From positions 1 to 42,997 of the forward strand of contig JAHHQS010000011.1 in the NCBI GenBank assembly GCA_020026285.1: DNA of 42,997 nucleotides. The letters are read 5' to 3'. Shown piece by piece: positions 16,952 through 25,171 of this stretch. Made by a program: the position numbers and the translations under genes. Below the pieces are notes generated by a model. It had not been told where the DNA came from and did no database searches. It saw only the letters and a program-made list of their open reading frames with translations. The DNA comes from Parabacteroides sp. (GTDB taxonomy: Bacteria > Bacteroidota > Bacteroidia > Bacteroidales > Tannerellaceae). Positions within the stretch are counted from its first letter, which is position 1. Each line of letters starts with the position of its first letter.

Positions 16952-18156
16952 GTAAAAAACAGCTAATCATTATATCATTGTTTCTATTATCGGTTCCGTT
17001 TGGTATTTCTGCACAGGAAGTCTCTCGTCCAGACAGTATGGAAGAATTGCTTCAGTTGATCAGTCAGAATAATAAGGAACTGAAAGCCGGTGCTTCACAG
17101 GCGGCAGCTATGAAACTGCAGGCACGTACAGAAAACAATCTGGCTGATCCACAGGTGAATTATTCCCATTTATGGGGAAATAAAGAGGGTATGGGATTTA
17201 CTGGTGAATTTATAGCCAGTCAGTCGTTTGATTTTCCTACTTTATATGCTCAACGTAACAAGTTGAACAAATCCCGTTTCAAGACTTATGATGCTCAGTA
17301 TGCAGTTTCTCGCCAGCAGATTCTTTTACAGGCTCGTCAGCTTTGTCTGGATTTGATTTATCTGAATCAGCTTCAGTCTCTTTTAGAAGACAGACTGGCT
17401 AATGCTGAGGCATTAAGCCGTTTTTATACAGTTCAGCTGGAAAAGGGAGCTGCCAATATTATTGAAAGTAATAAGATTGATTTGGAATTATTGAATGCTC
17501 GTAATCAGGTTCGTCTGAATGAAACTACAAAGCAGGCTAAACTGGAGGAATTGAAAGCGCTGAATGGTGGTATTCCGGTTCTGTTTGCAGATTCAGTTTA
17601 TCGTTCAACCTGGGATTATCCGGCAGACTTTGAGGATTTCCGCTTGCAGACGATGGATGTTCTGCCGGAAATGCAGGCCTTGAAGAGTGCGCAGGCAGCA
17701 GCTATACAACAGATTGCTGTAAGCAAACAGCAGTGGCTGCCGGATTTGACTTTGGGTTATCGAATGAATCCTTCCAGTGGAGGTGATCGCTATCGTGGAT
17801 TTATAGTCGGTGTATCTATTCCTTTGTTTTCAAACCGAAACAAAGTAAAACAGGCAAAGGCGGAACGTCTGTCTGCCGAGGCAAGAATGCAAAGCTATAC
17901 GGATTCTGAAACAGCCAAACTGCGTCAGCTATGGATTCAGGCCGGCAAGTTGAAAACCTCTGTCGATGAGTATGCTTCTGTTTTGAAACAGCAGAATAAT
18001 ATTGTTCTGCTGAACAAGGCAATCAAAGCCGGGCAGATTTCAATGATTGAATATTTTGTGAATGTAACGACTTTCTATCAGAGCATGGAAAACTATCTTC
18101 AGTTACAGAATGAATACCAGAAGGCTATGTCGCAGCTTTATCGTTTCAATCTGTAA
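16948..18156 (+). CDS. TolC-family outer-membrane channel of the metal pump
   Basis: Outer-membrane efflux protein that completes the tripartite pump. It has 402 residues. A signal peptide ends near ISA-QE (residue 22), and no lipobox is visible, unlike CusC. The long alpha-helical repeats rich in Gln, Ala, Leu and Asn (about 30-210 and 230-400) fit the OEP domain, with a barrel segment around LPDLTLGYRMNPSSGGDRYRGFIVGVSIPLF. The start overlaps the pump stop by 4 bp and is preceded by a rare strong Shine-Dalgarno-like AAGGAGGA at 16931-16938, favouring this ATG. It is the last gene of the efflux operon; no clear terminator with a T-run follows. Confidence 0.92.
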   Translation: MSKKQLIIISLFLLSVPFGISAQEVSRPDSMEELLQLISQNNKELKAGASQAAAMKLQARTENNLADPQVNYSHLWGNKEGMGFTGEFIASQSFDFPTLYAQRNKLNKSRFKTYDAQYAVSRQQILLQARQLCLDLIYLNQLQSLLEDRLANAEALSRFYTVQLEKGAANIIESNKIDLELLNARNQVRLNETTKQAKLEELKALNGGIPVLFADSVYRSTWDYPADFEDFRLQTMDVLPEMQALKSAQAAAIQQIAVSKQQWLPDLTLGYRMNPSSGGDRYRGFIVGVSIPLFSNRNKVKQAKAERLSAEARMQSYTDSETAKLRQLWIQAGKLKTSVDEYASVLKQQNNIVLLNKAIKAGQISMIEYFVNVTTFYQSMENYLQLQNEYQKAMSQLYRFNL

Positions 18157-18196
18157 ACGGTTGTCTGTCTCGGTTCTGGAATATGAAAATACAAAG

Positions 18197-18239
18197 TGTA
18201 ATAAGGTTTGCGTATTAAACGCGGATTTTATTACATTTG
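18197..18239 (+). promoter_or_regulatory. GH130 promoter embedded in a large dyad
   Basis: TTTG (18207-18210), a 21-bp spacer and TACATTTG (18232-18239) form a Bacteroidetes-type promoter about 38 nt before the ATG at 18277. The promoter is largely contained in a dyad: 18197-18213 pairs with 18219-18235 along all 17 positions (13 Watson-Crick, 4 G-U) across a 5-nt loop. The dyad may be an operator, a cruciform, or a hairpin at the end of the upstream efflux transcript. Confidence 0.6.
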
Positions 18240-18276
18240 TAGAATCATTCAATTAATATACTAAATAACAATCATT

Positions 18277-19257
18277 ATGAGTGAATTGAAGAAAATCGCA
18301 GCTATGCCTTGGGAAGATCGTCCCGAAGGTTGTACAGATGTTATGTGGCGCTATTCCAAGAACCCTGTTATCGACCGTTATCATATTCCTTCTTCTAACA
18401 GTATTTTTAATAGTGCTGTTGTTCCTTTTGAAGATGGTTTTGCCGGAGTTTTCCGTTGTGATAACAAAGCCGTTCAGATGAATATCTTTGCAGGATTCAG
18501 TAAAGATGGAATCAATTGGGATATCAACCATGAACCAATTCAGTTCAAGGCTGGTAATACAGATATGATTGAATCTGAATACAAATACGATCCACGTGTC
18601 GCATGGATTGAAGATCGTTACTGGATTACCTGGTGCAATGGTTACCATGGACCTACAATTGGTATTGCATATACTTTCGATTTCAAGGAATTCTTCCAGT
18701 GTGAGAATGCCTTCCTTCCTTTCAATCGTAATGGTGTCTTGTTCCCTCAGAAGATTAATGGAAAATATGCCATGTTGAGTCGTCCGAGTGACAATGGACA
18801 TACGCCGTTTGGCGATATTTATATCAGTTACAGTCCGGATATGAAATATTGGGGAGAACATCGATGTGTGATGAAGGTGACTCCGTTCCCGGAAAGTGCC
18901 TGGCAGTGTACAAAGATCGGTGCTGGTTCTGTTCCTTTCTTGACTGACGAAGGCTGGTTGATGTTCTATCATGGTGTGATTACAACTTGCAACGGCTTCC
19001 GTTATTCTATGGGTGCTGTTATTCTGGACAAGGAAAATCCGGAAAAGGTATTATATCGTACTCGTGAATATCTTTTGGCTCCGGCTGCTCCTTACGAACT
19101 GCGAGGTGATGTTCCGAATGTTGTCTTCCCATGTGCTTCATTGCAGGAAGGAAACAAGGTGGCTGTTTATTATGGTGCTGCTGATACTTGCGTGGGAATG
19201 GCCTTTGGTTATATCGATGAATTGATTGAATTTATCAAGACCCACTCAATTATCTGA
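18277..19257 (+). CDS. GH130 family glycoside phosphorylase/hydrolase (mannoside-active)
   Basis: Predicted cytoplasmic enzyme of glycoside hydrolase family 130, five-bladed beta-propellers acting on beta-mannosides, mostly by phosphorolysis. At 326 residues with no signal peptide it fits the GH130 subgroup of about 330 residues. Recognisable elements are [32 protein letters not shown], the [17 protein letters not shown] motif carrying the probable catalytic Asp105, [15 protein letters not shown], and the MFYHGV motif usually near the phosphate site. Phosphorylase activity on mannooligosaccharides is more likely than hydrolysis, but I cannot confirm the phosphate-binding set by eye. It stands alone, with no mannanase, epimerase or transporter gene adjacent. 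Confidence 0.85.
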   Translation: MSELKKIAAMPWEDRPEGCTDVMWRYSKNPVIDRYHIPSSNSIFNSAVVPFEDGFAGVFRCDNKAVQMNIFAGFSKDGINWDINHEPIQFKAGNTDMIESEYKYDPRVAWIEDRYWITWCNGYHGPTIGIAYTFDFKEFFQCENAFLPFNRNGVLFPQKINGKYAMLSRPSDNGHTPFGDIYISYSPDMKYWGEHRCVMKVTPFPESAWQCTKIGAGSVPFLTDEGWLMFYHGVITTCNGFRYSMGAVILDKENPEKVLYRTREYLLAPAAPYELRGDVPNVVFPCASLQEGNKVAVYYGAADTCVGMAFGYIDELIEFIKTHSII

Positions 19258-19284
19258 TCAAGTTTGTTTATATAGAATAAAATA

Positions 19285-19330
19285 AAACGAGTCCGGTATC
19301 GCTTTGATATCGGACTCGTTTCGTTTTATG
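19285..19330. terminator. bidirectional terminator between convergent genes
   Basis: A 16-bp stem with one G-U pair, AAACGAGTCCGGTATC (19285-19300) with GATATCGGACTCGTTT (19306-19321). T-rich sequence follows on the plus strand and, read on the minus strand, also follows on the other side. It lies between the GH130 gene and the minus-strand PHP gene and can serve both. Confidence 0.85.
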
Positions 19331-19341
19331 AATTAAAATAT

Positions 19342-20193
19342 TTATCCCTCAATCCCCACTTCTTTCCATACTCCGTTTACCAGCTCGCAAGTCGATTTGA
19401 AACCATAAGCCTTTAATAGCTCGAAAGCTTCCTTTCGTCCATCGTTAACCAGATCGGGATAATGACAATCCGAATTGACCAATACCGGAATCTTTCTCTC
19501 AAGCAAGGCCGGGAAGAAATTCTTATGCGGATAAGTCTCATGTTTCTTCACCAGATTCTTGGTGTTTATCTCGACCATCAGTCCTTTTTCGGCAATCAGG
19601 TCCATATATTCCAGAACCTCTTTAGTGTACCATTCGGCGTCAATCGAGAATCCTTTGCAATGCTGGCCATTCATATAGATTTTGTCCATGTGTCCAACAA
19701 TATCGATACCTCCGGCTTCGACCATCTCGGCAGACGACTGATAATAATGTCTGATCAACTTACGGATATCTCCTTCATAATGAAGATTCAATGCTTTTTC
19801 ATAATCTGCAAACGAACCATCCATGCACATCATGTTCTTTTCGAGTAGCGGATAGGCTAGAGGCAGATAATGAACCGAACCTATGCGGTAGTCGAGAGGT
19901 AGATTCTGAAAATAATCGATGGAAGGATTGTAGGTCTTGTCTAGAAAATCAATTTCCAGTGATACATATATCTCCAGCTGATCGGCATACTTCCGTTTCA
20001 GACGATTGATTTCTGCAAGATATTCTTCCATATTATCTTTCGACATATTCCATGATGTCTCGAATGGAAGAGGTGAGTGTGAAGAAAATCCGTATGCTCT
20101 GAACTGATGCTGGATGGCAAATTTTACAAAATCCTCCGGGAAACTCCGTCCGTCGCAAAAGGTACAATGACTATGGTAGTTGCTGAGTTGCAT
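19342..20193 (-). CDS. PHP-domain phosphoesterase, HisJ-type histidinol-phosphatase family
   Basis: Metal-dependent phosphoesterase of the PHP superfamily, resembling HisJ-type histidinol-phosphatases. The 283-residue protein starts MQLSNYHSHCTFCDG, with metal-ligand His7 and His9, and continues with FSSHSPLP, SLEIDF, GSVHYLP, DIVGHMDK and VNSDCHYPD, the ordered metal-binding motifs of the family. The start at 20193 is preferred over upstream in-frame codons because a minus-strand -7 box lies only about 33 nt before it and inside the longer frame. Whether it acts in histidine synthesis is uncertain: the his genes here are 15 kb away, and many Bacteroidetes use HisB for this step. It is divergent from the GNAT-nitrilase gene, with a tandem dyad array between them. 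Confidence 0.85.
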   Translation of the reverse strand: MQLSNYHSHCTFCDGRSFPEDFVKFAIQHQFRAYGFSSHSPLPFETSWNMSKDNMEEYLAEINRLKRKYADQLEIYVSLEIDFLDKTYNPSIDYFQNLPLDYRIGSVHYLPLAYPLLEKNMMCMDGSFADYEKALNLHYEGDIRKLIRHYYQSSAEMVEAGGIDIVGHMDKIYMNGQHCKGFSIDAEWYTKEVLEYMDLIAEKGLMVEINTKNLVKKHETYPHKNFFPALLERKIPVLVNSDCHYPDLVNDGRKEAFELLKAYGFKSTCELVNGVWKEVGIEG

Positions 20194-20225
20194 AAATGAA
20201 AGTTCCGTTTTATATTTTTCGGTTA

Positions 20226-20256
20226 CAAAGGTAATCATTTCTATCAGAAGGACGAA
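20226..20256 (-). promoter_or_regulatory. promoter of the PHP gene
   Basis: On the minus strand, TTCG (20256-20253), a 19-bp spacer and TACCTTTG (20233-20226). The -7 box is identical to that of the divergent gene at 20550-20557. The transcript would start about 25 nt before the ATG at 20193. Confidence 0.55.
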
Positions 20257-20351
20257 CGAATCGTTGTTAACGGATAATAAATAGATTGTTCTGGAAATCA
20301 AAGTCGCCATTTCTCTAATCTTCCAACAATTTCTTCTTTCTATAGGATGTT

Positions 20352-20447
20352 TTTATCTTTCCACCAACGTGGAACAAGCTTTCCACATAGGTGGTTCACT
20401 CTTTCCACCAAGGTGGGCCACTCTTTCCACCAAGGTGGAAAGATAAA
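20352..20447. repeat. tandem array of four 22-bp dyad units
   Basis: Four contiguous units begin at 20357, 20379, 20401 and 20423, an exact 22-bp period. Each starts CTTTCCAC and contains the core CCACCAAGGTGG or a 1-3 base variant, itself an inverted repeat; the variable bases fall in the last six positions. The array ends form a perfect 14-bp terminal inverted repeat (20352-20365 with 20434-20447) reaching five bases beyond the unit at each end. It lies between two outward-facing promoters, so it is probably not transcribed. The contiguous units leave no CRISPR-like spacers, and I see no target-site duplication. Confidence 0.9.
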
Positions 20448-20525
20448 GTTGTTCGGATTTACAAAGAACATGATTGTTCTTTTATAAAAGAATGACAGCA
20501 AACTTTGAGGAAAAGGACAAGACCC

Positions 20526-20557
20526 TTTCCATTATTACTCGATAGTTTGTACCTTTG
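20526..20557 (+). promoter_or_regulatory. promoter of the GNAT-nitrilase/radA cluster
   Basis: TTTC (20526-20529), a 20-bp spacer and TACCTTTG (20550-20557). It puts the transcript start near 20564, just upstream of the ATG at 20580, and rules out a longer frame starting at a TTG at 20505. Confidence 0.55.
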
Positions 20558-20579
20558 CCATGTTAAACAAAAGATTGTA

Positions 20580-22115
20580 ATGGAACAACATTCACAAAAC
20601 ATTAACAAAGTAACTATTCGTCCGTTGCAGATGGCGGACTATAAACAGCTGGCTCAATCATTTAGACGTGTTTATTCTGATGGCTCAGATGTTTTCTGGA
20701 CCAAAGAGCAGATTGAAAAATTGTTGGAAATCTTTCCTGAAGGTCAGATTGTAACAGTAGTAGATAACAAGATTGTTGGTTGTGCACTTGCTATCATTGT
20801 TGACTATAATTTGGTAAAGAATGACCATACTTATGCCGATGTGACAGGACAGGAAACTTTCTGTACACACAATCCGAAAGGAAATATATTGTATGGAATT
20901 GAAGTTTTTATTCATCCGGAATATAGAGGCCTGCGATTGGCTCGCCGTATGTACGATTATCGGAAAGAACTCTGTGAAAGTCTGAATCTGAAAGCAATTA
21001 TGTTTGGAGGTCGTATACCTCATTATCATTTGTATGCGGATACGATGCGACCAAAAGAATATATTGCCAATGTACGTAAAAAGGAAATATATGATCCTGT
21101 GCTGACATTCCAGTTGTCTAATGATTTTCACGTTCGTAAGGTGATGACTAATTATCTCCCTAACGATGAGGAATCAAAACATTATGCAACCTTGTTACAA
21201 TGGGATAATATCTATTATCAGCCGAAACCGGAAATCATCTCTTCTAAATCTACAGTTCGAGTAGGTTTGGTACAGTGGCAGATGCGTCCATACAAGAGTA
21301 TGAATGACGTGTTTGAACAAGTTGAATTCTTTGTCGATGCCGTGTCTGATTATAAGAGTGATTTTATTCTTTTCCCTGAATATTTTAATGCTCCATTGAT
21401 GGCAAAATTCAATGACAAGAGCGAATCGGAAGCAATTCGTGAACTGGCACAGTATACCGAAGAAATGCGTAAGCGCTTTGTGGAACTGGCTATCAGTTAT
21501 AATATAAATATCATTACAGGAAGTATGCCTCAGATCAGAGAAGACGGATTATATAATGTCGGCTTCTTATGTCGTCGTGATGGAACTTATGAAACATACG
21601 AAAAGGTTCATATCACTCCTGATGAGGCTAAGAGTTGGGGACTTTCTGGAGGAAAGATGGTTCAGACATTCGATACTGATCTGGCAAAGATAGGTGTCTT
21701 GATTTGTTATGATGTTGAATTCCCTGAATTGTCGCGTATCATGGCTGAACAAGGAATGCAGATTCTTTTCGTCCCTTATTTGACCGATACTCAGAATGCT
21801 TATTCACGTGTACGTGTTTGTGCGCAGGCTCGTGCCATCGAAAATGAATGTTTCGTTGTGATTGCAGGAAGTGTTGGAAACTTGCCTCGTGTTCATAATA
21901 TGGATATTCAGTATGCACAGTCAGGTGTGTTCACTCCTTGTGACTTTGCATTTCCTACTGATGGGAACAGAGCGGAAGCAACTCCGAATACCGAAATGAT
22001 TCTGGTATCGGATGTGGATCTGGACCTTTTGAATGAATTGCATACTTATGGAAGTGTACGAAATCTGAAAGATCGTCGTCATGATTTGTATGAAGTCCAT
22101 TTGAAGAAAAAATAA
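20580..22115 (+). CDS. GNAT acetyltransferase-nitrilase fusion protein
   Basis: A two-domain 511-residue protein. Residues about 10-190 form a GNAT-like N-acetyltransferase domain, with VTIRPLQMADYKQL at the start and IHPEYRGLRLARRMYDYR as the acetyl-CoA loop. Residues about 220-505 form a carbon-nitrogen hydrolase (nitrilase superfamily) domain with the complete triad Glu267 (LFPEYF), Lys342 (EKVHITPDE) and Cys376 (LICYDVEFPE). Such hydrolases cleave or form C-N bonds, typically as amidases; the substrate is unknown. An acetylation/deacylation pair acting on one amide or amine is a reasonable inference. The ATG at 20580 fits the promoter. The radA gene follows after 12 bp. Confidence 0.9.
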   Translation: MEQHSQNINKVTIRPLQMADYKQLAQSFRRVYSDGSDVFWTKEQIEKLLEIFPEGQIVTVVDNKIVGCALAIIVDYNLVKNDHTYADVTGQETFCTHNPKGNILYGIEVFIHPEYRGLRLARRMYDYRKELCESLNLKAIMFGGRIPHYHLYADTMRPKEYIANVRKKEIYDPVLTFQLSNDFHVRKVMTNYLPNDEESKHYATLLQWDNIYYQPKPEIISSKSTVRVGLVQWQMRPYKSMNDVFEQVEFFVDAVSDYKSDFILFPEYFNAPLMAKFNDKSESEAIRELAQYTEEMRKRFVELAISYNINIITGSMPQIREDGLYNVGFLCRRDGTYETYEKVHITPDEAKSWGLSGGKMVQTFDTDLAKIGVLICYDVEFPELSRIMAEQGMQILFVPYLTDTQNAYSRVRVCAQARAIENECFVVIAGSVGNLPRVHNMDIQYAQSGVFTPCDFAFPTDGNRAEATPNTEMILVSDVDLDLLNELHTYGSVRNLKDRRHDLYEVHLKKK

Positions 22116-22127
22116 GGGTGATTGCTT

Positions 22128-23507
22128 ATGGCAAAAACAAAGACAGTATATGTTTGTTCGAACTGTGGAGCCGATTCTCCAAAATGGCAAGGACGATGTC
22201 CGAACTGCGGTGAATGGAATACTTTTGTGGAAGAAGTGGTGGCAAAGGATACATCTTCTTCTTTTAGGCGTTCTGTTCCGGCAGGATTGTCGGAAAGAGG
22301 AAAGGCTCGTCCGGTTCTGTTGCGTGATATCACGGCAGAGAAGGAAGAACGCCTGGATTTACATGACCAGGAACTGAATCGTGTGCTGGGAGGCGGGCTG
22401 GTGAAAGGTTCTCTTGTCTTGATTGGCGGGGAGCCTGGAATCGGAAAATCAACCCTGGTGTTACAAACTGTGTTGAAGTTGCATGATCAGAAGGTATTGT
22501 ATGTATCAGGTGAGGAAAGTTATCGGCAGTTAAAGATGCGTGCCGACCGATTAGGTCCAGATAATGACAATTGTCTGATCTTGTGTGAAACTAATCTGGA
22601 ACAAATCTTTGTTCAGGCAGAGAATGTGAAACCTGATTTGTTGGTAATCGATTCTATTCAGACTATCTTTACTGAAATCGTGGAGTCTTCTCCGGGAAGT
22701 GTTTCACAGGTTCGCGAATGTAGTGCATCTGTTTTGAAGTATGCCAAGGAAACGGGAGTTCCGGTTCTTTTAATCGGACATATCAATAAGGAAGGAAGTA
22801 TAGCCGGACCAAAGGTTCTGGAACATATAGTTGATACTGTTCTGCAATTTGAAGGTGACCAGCATTATATGTATCGAATACTAAGAAGTATTAAGAACCG
22901 ATTTGGAAGTACGGCTGAACTGGGTATTTACGAAATGCGTCAGGAAGGTTTACGCGAGGTGAGTAATCCTTCGGAGCTGTTGTTGACTCAGAATCATGAA
23001 GGATTGAGTGGCGTATCTATCGCTGCTGCTATTGAAGGTATCCGTCCGTTTCTGATAGAAACTCAGGCATTGGTTAGTTCTGCTGTATATGGTACACCGC
23101 AGCGAAGTGCAACCGGATTTGATATTCGACGGATGAATATGCTGCTTGCCGTATTGGAAAAGCGTGCCGGATTCAAGCTGGCACAGAAGGACGTCTTTCT
23201 AAATATTGCCGGCGGATTAAAAGTAAATGATCCGGCAATTGATTTATCGGTTATCAGCTCCATCCTGTCATCTAGTCTGGATATTTCGATAGAACCGGAA
23301 GTCTGTATGGCCGGTGAAGTCGGTTTGTCAGGAGAGATTCGTCCGGTAAATCGAATCGAACAGCGAATTATGGAAGCTGAGAAGTTGGGCTTTTCACGAA
23401 TTTTGATCCCGTCTAATAATTTGAAAGGATTTGATTCGTCACGTTGTCATATTGAGATTGTACAGGTACATAAGGTGGAAGAAGCCTTTCGCCAATTGTT
23501 TGGCTAA
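22128..23507 (+). CDS. radA: DNA repair protein RadA
   Basis: RecA-like ATPase (Sms) that promotes branch migration of recombination intermediates. The 459-residue protein has the N-terminal zinc finger Cys10, Cys13, Cys24, Cys27, Walker A GGEPGIGKS at 100-108, the RadA-specific KNRFG motif at 256-260, and a C-terminal Lon-protease-like domain (about 280-459). The length is normal. The start at 22128 gives the canonical MAKTKTVYVCSNCG beginning; a TTG two codons earlier is less likely. It sits in a cluster with a GNAT-nitrilase gene and an FAD oxidoreductase, with gaps of 12 and 25 bp, which do not suggest a shared pathway. Confidence 0.97.
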   Translation: MAKTKTVYVCSNCGADSPKWQGRCPNCGEWNTFVEEVVAKDTSSSFRRSVPAGLSERGKARPVLLRDITAEKEERLDLHDQELNRVLGGGLVKGSLVLIGGEPGIGKSTLVLQTVLKLHDQKVLYVSGEESYRQLKMRADRLGPDNDNCLILCETNLEQIFVQAENVKPDLLVIDSIQTIFTEIVESSPGSVSQVRECSASVLKYAKETGVPVLLIGHINKEGSIAGPKVLEHIVDTVLQFEGDQHYMYRILRSIKNRFGSTAELGIYEMRQEGLREVSNPSELLLTQNHEGLSGVSIAAAIEGIRPFLIETQALVSSAVYGTPQRSATGFDIRRMNMLLAVLEKRAGFKLAQKDVFLNIAGGLKVNDPAIDLSVISSILSSSLDISIEPEVCMAGEVGLSGEIRPVNRIEQRIMEAEKLGFSRILIPSNNLKGFDSSRCHIEIVQVHKVEEAFRQLFG

Positions 23508-23532
23508 TAATTATAGAAAATAAACAAAGAAA

Positions 23533-25113
23533 ATGATAAAGGAAATACAATTACGTATTTTGCCGGAAGAGGCAGCTAATGAACAATCATTAAAGCGAAT
23601 TGTAGCTCGGGAATCGGCCGTTTCACCGAAAGATATACATGCTGTGCGCATATTGAAACGCTCGATTGATGCTCGCCAGCGTACGATTTTTATGAACTTG
23701 AAGGTTCGTGCTTTTATTCATGAAGATCCTGCTGAAGCAGATTTTACATCGATTGCCTATCAGGATGTTTCATCCGGTAAACCTGTCGTGATTGTAGGTG
23801 CAGGGCCGGGTGGTTTGTTTGCCGCCTTACGTGCTATCGAATTAGGTTTTCGTCCGATTGTTGTGGAGCGTGGTAAAGACGTACACAACCGAAAGAAAGA
23901 TATTGCATTGATTAGTCGTGAACATAAGGTGAATTCTGAATCCAATTATAGTTTTGGAGAAGGAGGAGCTGGAGCCTTTTCGGATGGGAAATTATATACT
24001 CGAAGTAAAAAAAGAGGATCCGTTGATAAAATATTGAATGTCTTTTGTCAACATGGAGCAAGTCCTTCGATTTTGGCTGATGCACATCCGCATATCGGAA
24101 CAGACAAATTACCCCGAGTAATCGAGAATATGCGTAAGCAGATTATCTGTTCCGGAGGAGAAGTCCATTTCGAAACCAGAATGGATCGGCTGATTATTCG
24201 AAATGATGAAGTGATCGGTATCGAGACAAACAAAGGGCTGTCTTTTATGGGACCTGTTATTTTAGCTACCGGACATTCGGCTCGTGATGTTTATTATTAT
24301 TTATATGATGAACATATTCCGATTGAAGCGAAAGGTATCGCTGTTGGTGTTCGTTTGGAACATCCTCAGAAATTAATTGATCAGATTCAATATCATCGGA
24401 AAGAAGGAAGAGGAGAATATCTTCCGGCAGCGGAGTATAGCTTTGTAACCCAGGTTCAAGGTCGTGGAGTTTATTCATTCTGTATGTGTCCCGGAGGATT
24501 TGTCGTTCCTGCAGCAAGCGGCCCTCGTCAGATTGTAGTAAACGGTATGTCGCCGGCTAATCGTGGTTCTCGTTGGTCTAATTCCGGAATGGTGGTTGAA
24601 ATTCGTCCGGAAGATTATCCGGAACTTATGAAGAACGAAGAAATCAAAGTCCCGGCTGATTCTCCTTTGGCATTGATGGCTTTTCAGGAAAGGCTCGAGG
24701 AAATATGTTGGCTGAACGGTAATATGCGACAGACAGCTCCGGCTCAGCGAATGGATGATTTTATCAAGAAACGTGTATCAGTAGATCTTCCAGTTTCTTC
24801 ATATACTCCAGGTCTGATTTCATCACCGCTTCATTTCTGGATGCCAGAGTTTGTGACTAATCGTTTGCGAGAAGGTTTTCGTCATTTCGGAAAAGTCTCA
24901 AAAGGTTTCCTTACAAACGAAGCCCTGATGATTGGTGTGGAGACAAGAACTTCATCTCCTGTACGTATTATAAGAGATAAGGAAAGTCTGCAACATGTTA
25001 CTATTAGAGGATTATTCCCTTGCGGCGAAGGTGCCGGTTATGCCGGGGGAATTGTTTCGGCAGCTATTGATGGAGAACGTTGCGCAGAAAGTGTAGCAGC
25101 GATTTATGGATAA
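23533..25113 (+). CDS. FAD-dependent oxidoreductase of unknown substrate
   Basis: A 526-residue flavoprotein of the widespread uncharacterised FAD-dependent dehydrogenase type. An N-terminal extension of about 80 residues (IQLRILPEEAANEQSLKRIVA...) precedes the Rossmann dinucleotide motif GAGPGGL at 89-95, with VVERG binding the ribose. NYSFGEGGAGAFSDGKLYTR is a hallmark of the family. The C-terminus, LFPCGEGAGYAGGIVSAAIDG, is the second FAD-contact motif. No membrane segments or iron-sulfur cysteines are visible. The physiological substrate is not known for this group. It follows radA by 25 bp and precedes the AsmA-like gene by 58 bp, probably in one transcript. Confidence 0.88.
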   Translation: MIKEIQLRILPEEAANEQSLKRIVARESAVSPKDIHAVRILKRSIDARQRTIFMNLKVRAFIHEDPAEADFTSIAYQDVSSGKPVVIVGAGPGGLFAALRAIELGFRPIVVERGKDVHNRKKDIALISREHKVNSESNYSFGEGGAGAFSDGKLYTRSKKRGSVDKILNVFCQHGASPSILADAHPHIGTDKLPRVIENMRKQIICSGGEVHFETRMDRLIIRNDEVIGIETNKGLSFMGPVILATGHSARDVYYYLYDEHIPIEAKGIAVGVRLEHPQKLIDQIQYHRKEGRGEYLPAAEYSFVTQVQGRGVYSFCMCPGGFVVPAASGPRQIVVNGMSPANRGSRWSNSGMVVEIRPEDYPELMKNEEIKVPADSPLALMAFQERLEEICWLNGNMRQTAPAQRMDDFIKKRVSVDLPVSSYTPGLISSPLHFWMPEFVTNRLREGFRHFGKVSKGFLTNEALMIGVETRTSSPVRIIRDKESLQHVTIRGLFPCGEGAGYAGGIVSAAIDGERCAESVAAIYG

Positions 25114-25171
25114 AGTCGTTCGTCATTCCAATAAGATTGGAATATACTAAGTCTATGAAAAAATTTTAGAT

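Noticed and set aside
20194..20310. N-terminal extension of the PHP protein to 20310
   Set aside because: The extension has no family similarity and would run through the predicted -7 box; the ATG at 20193 begins just before the first metal motif.
20357..20444. CRISPR array
   Set aside because: The 22-bp units are directly adjacent with no unique spacers, there are only four, and no cas genes are present.
20352..20447. Small transposon with 14-bp terminal inverted repeats
   Set aside because: No target-site duplication is visible outside the inverted repeats, and most of their symmetry follows from the palindromic unit. Kept as a repeat, not as a mobile element.
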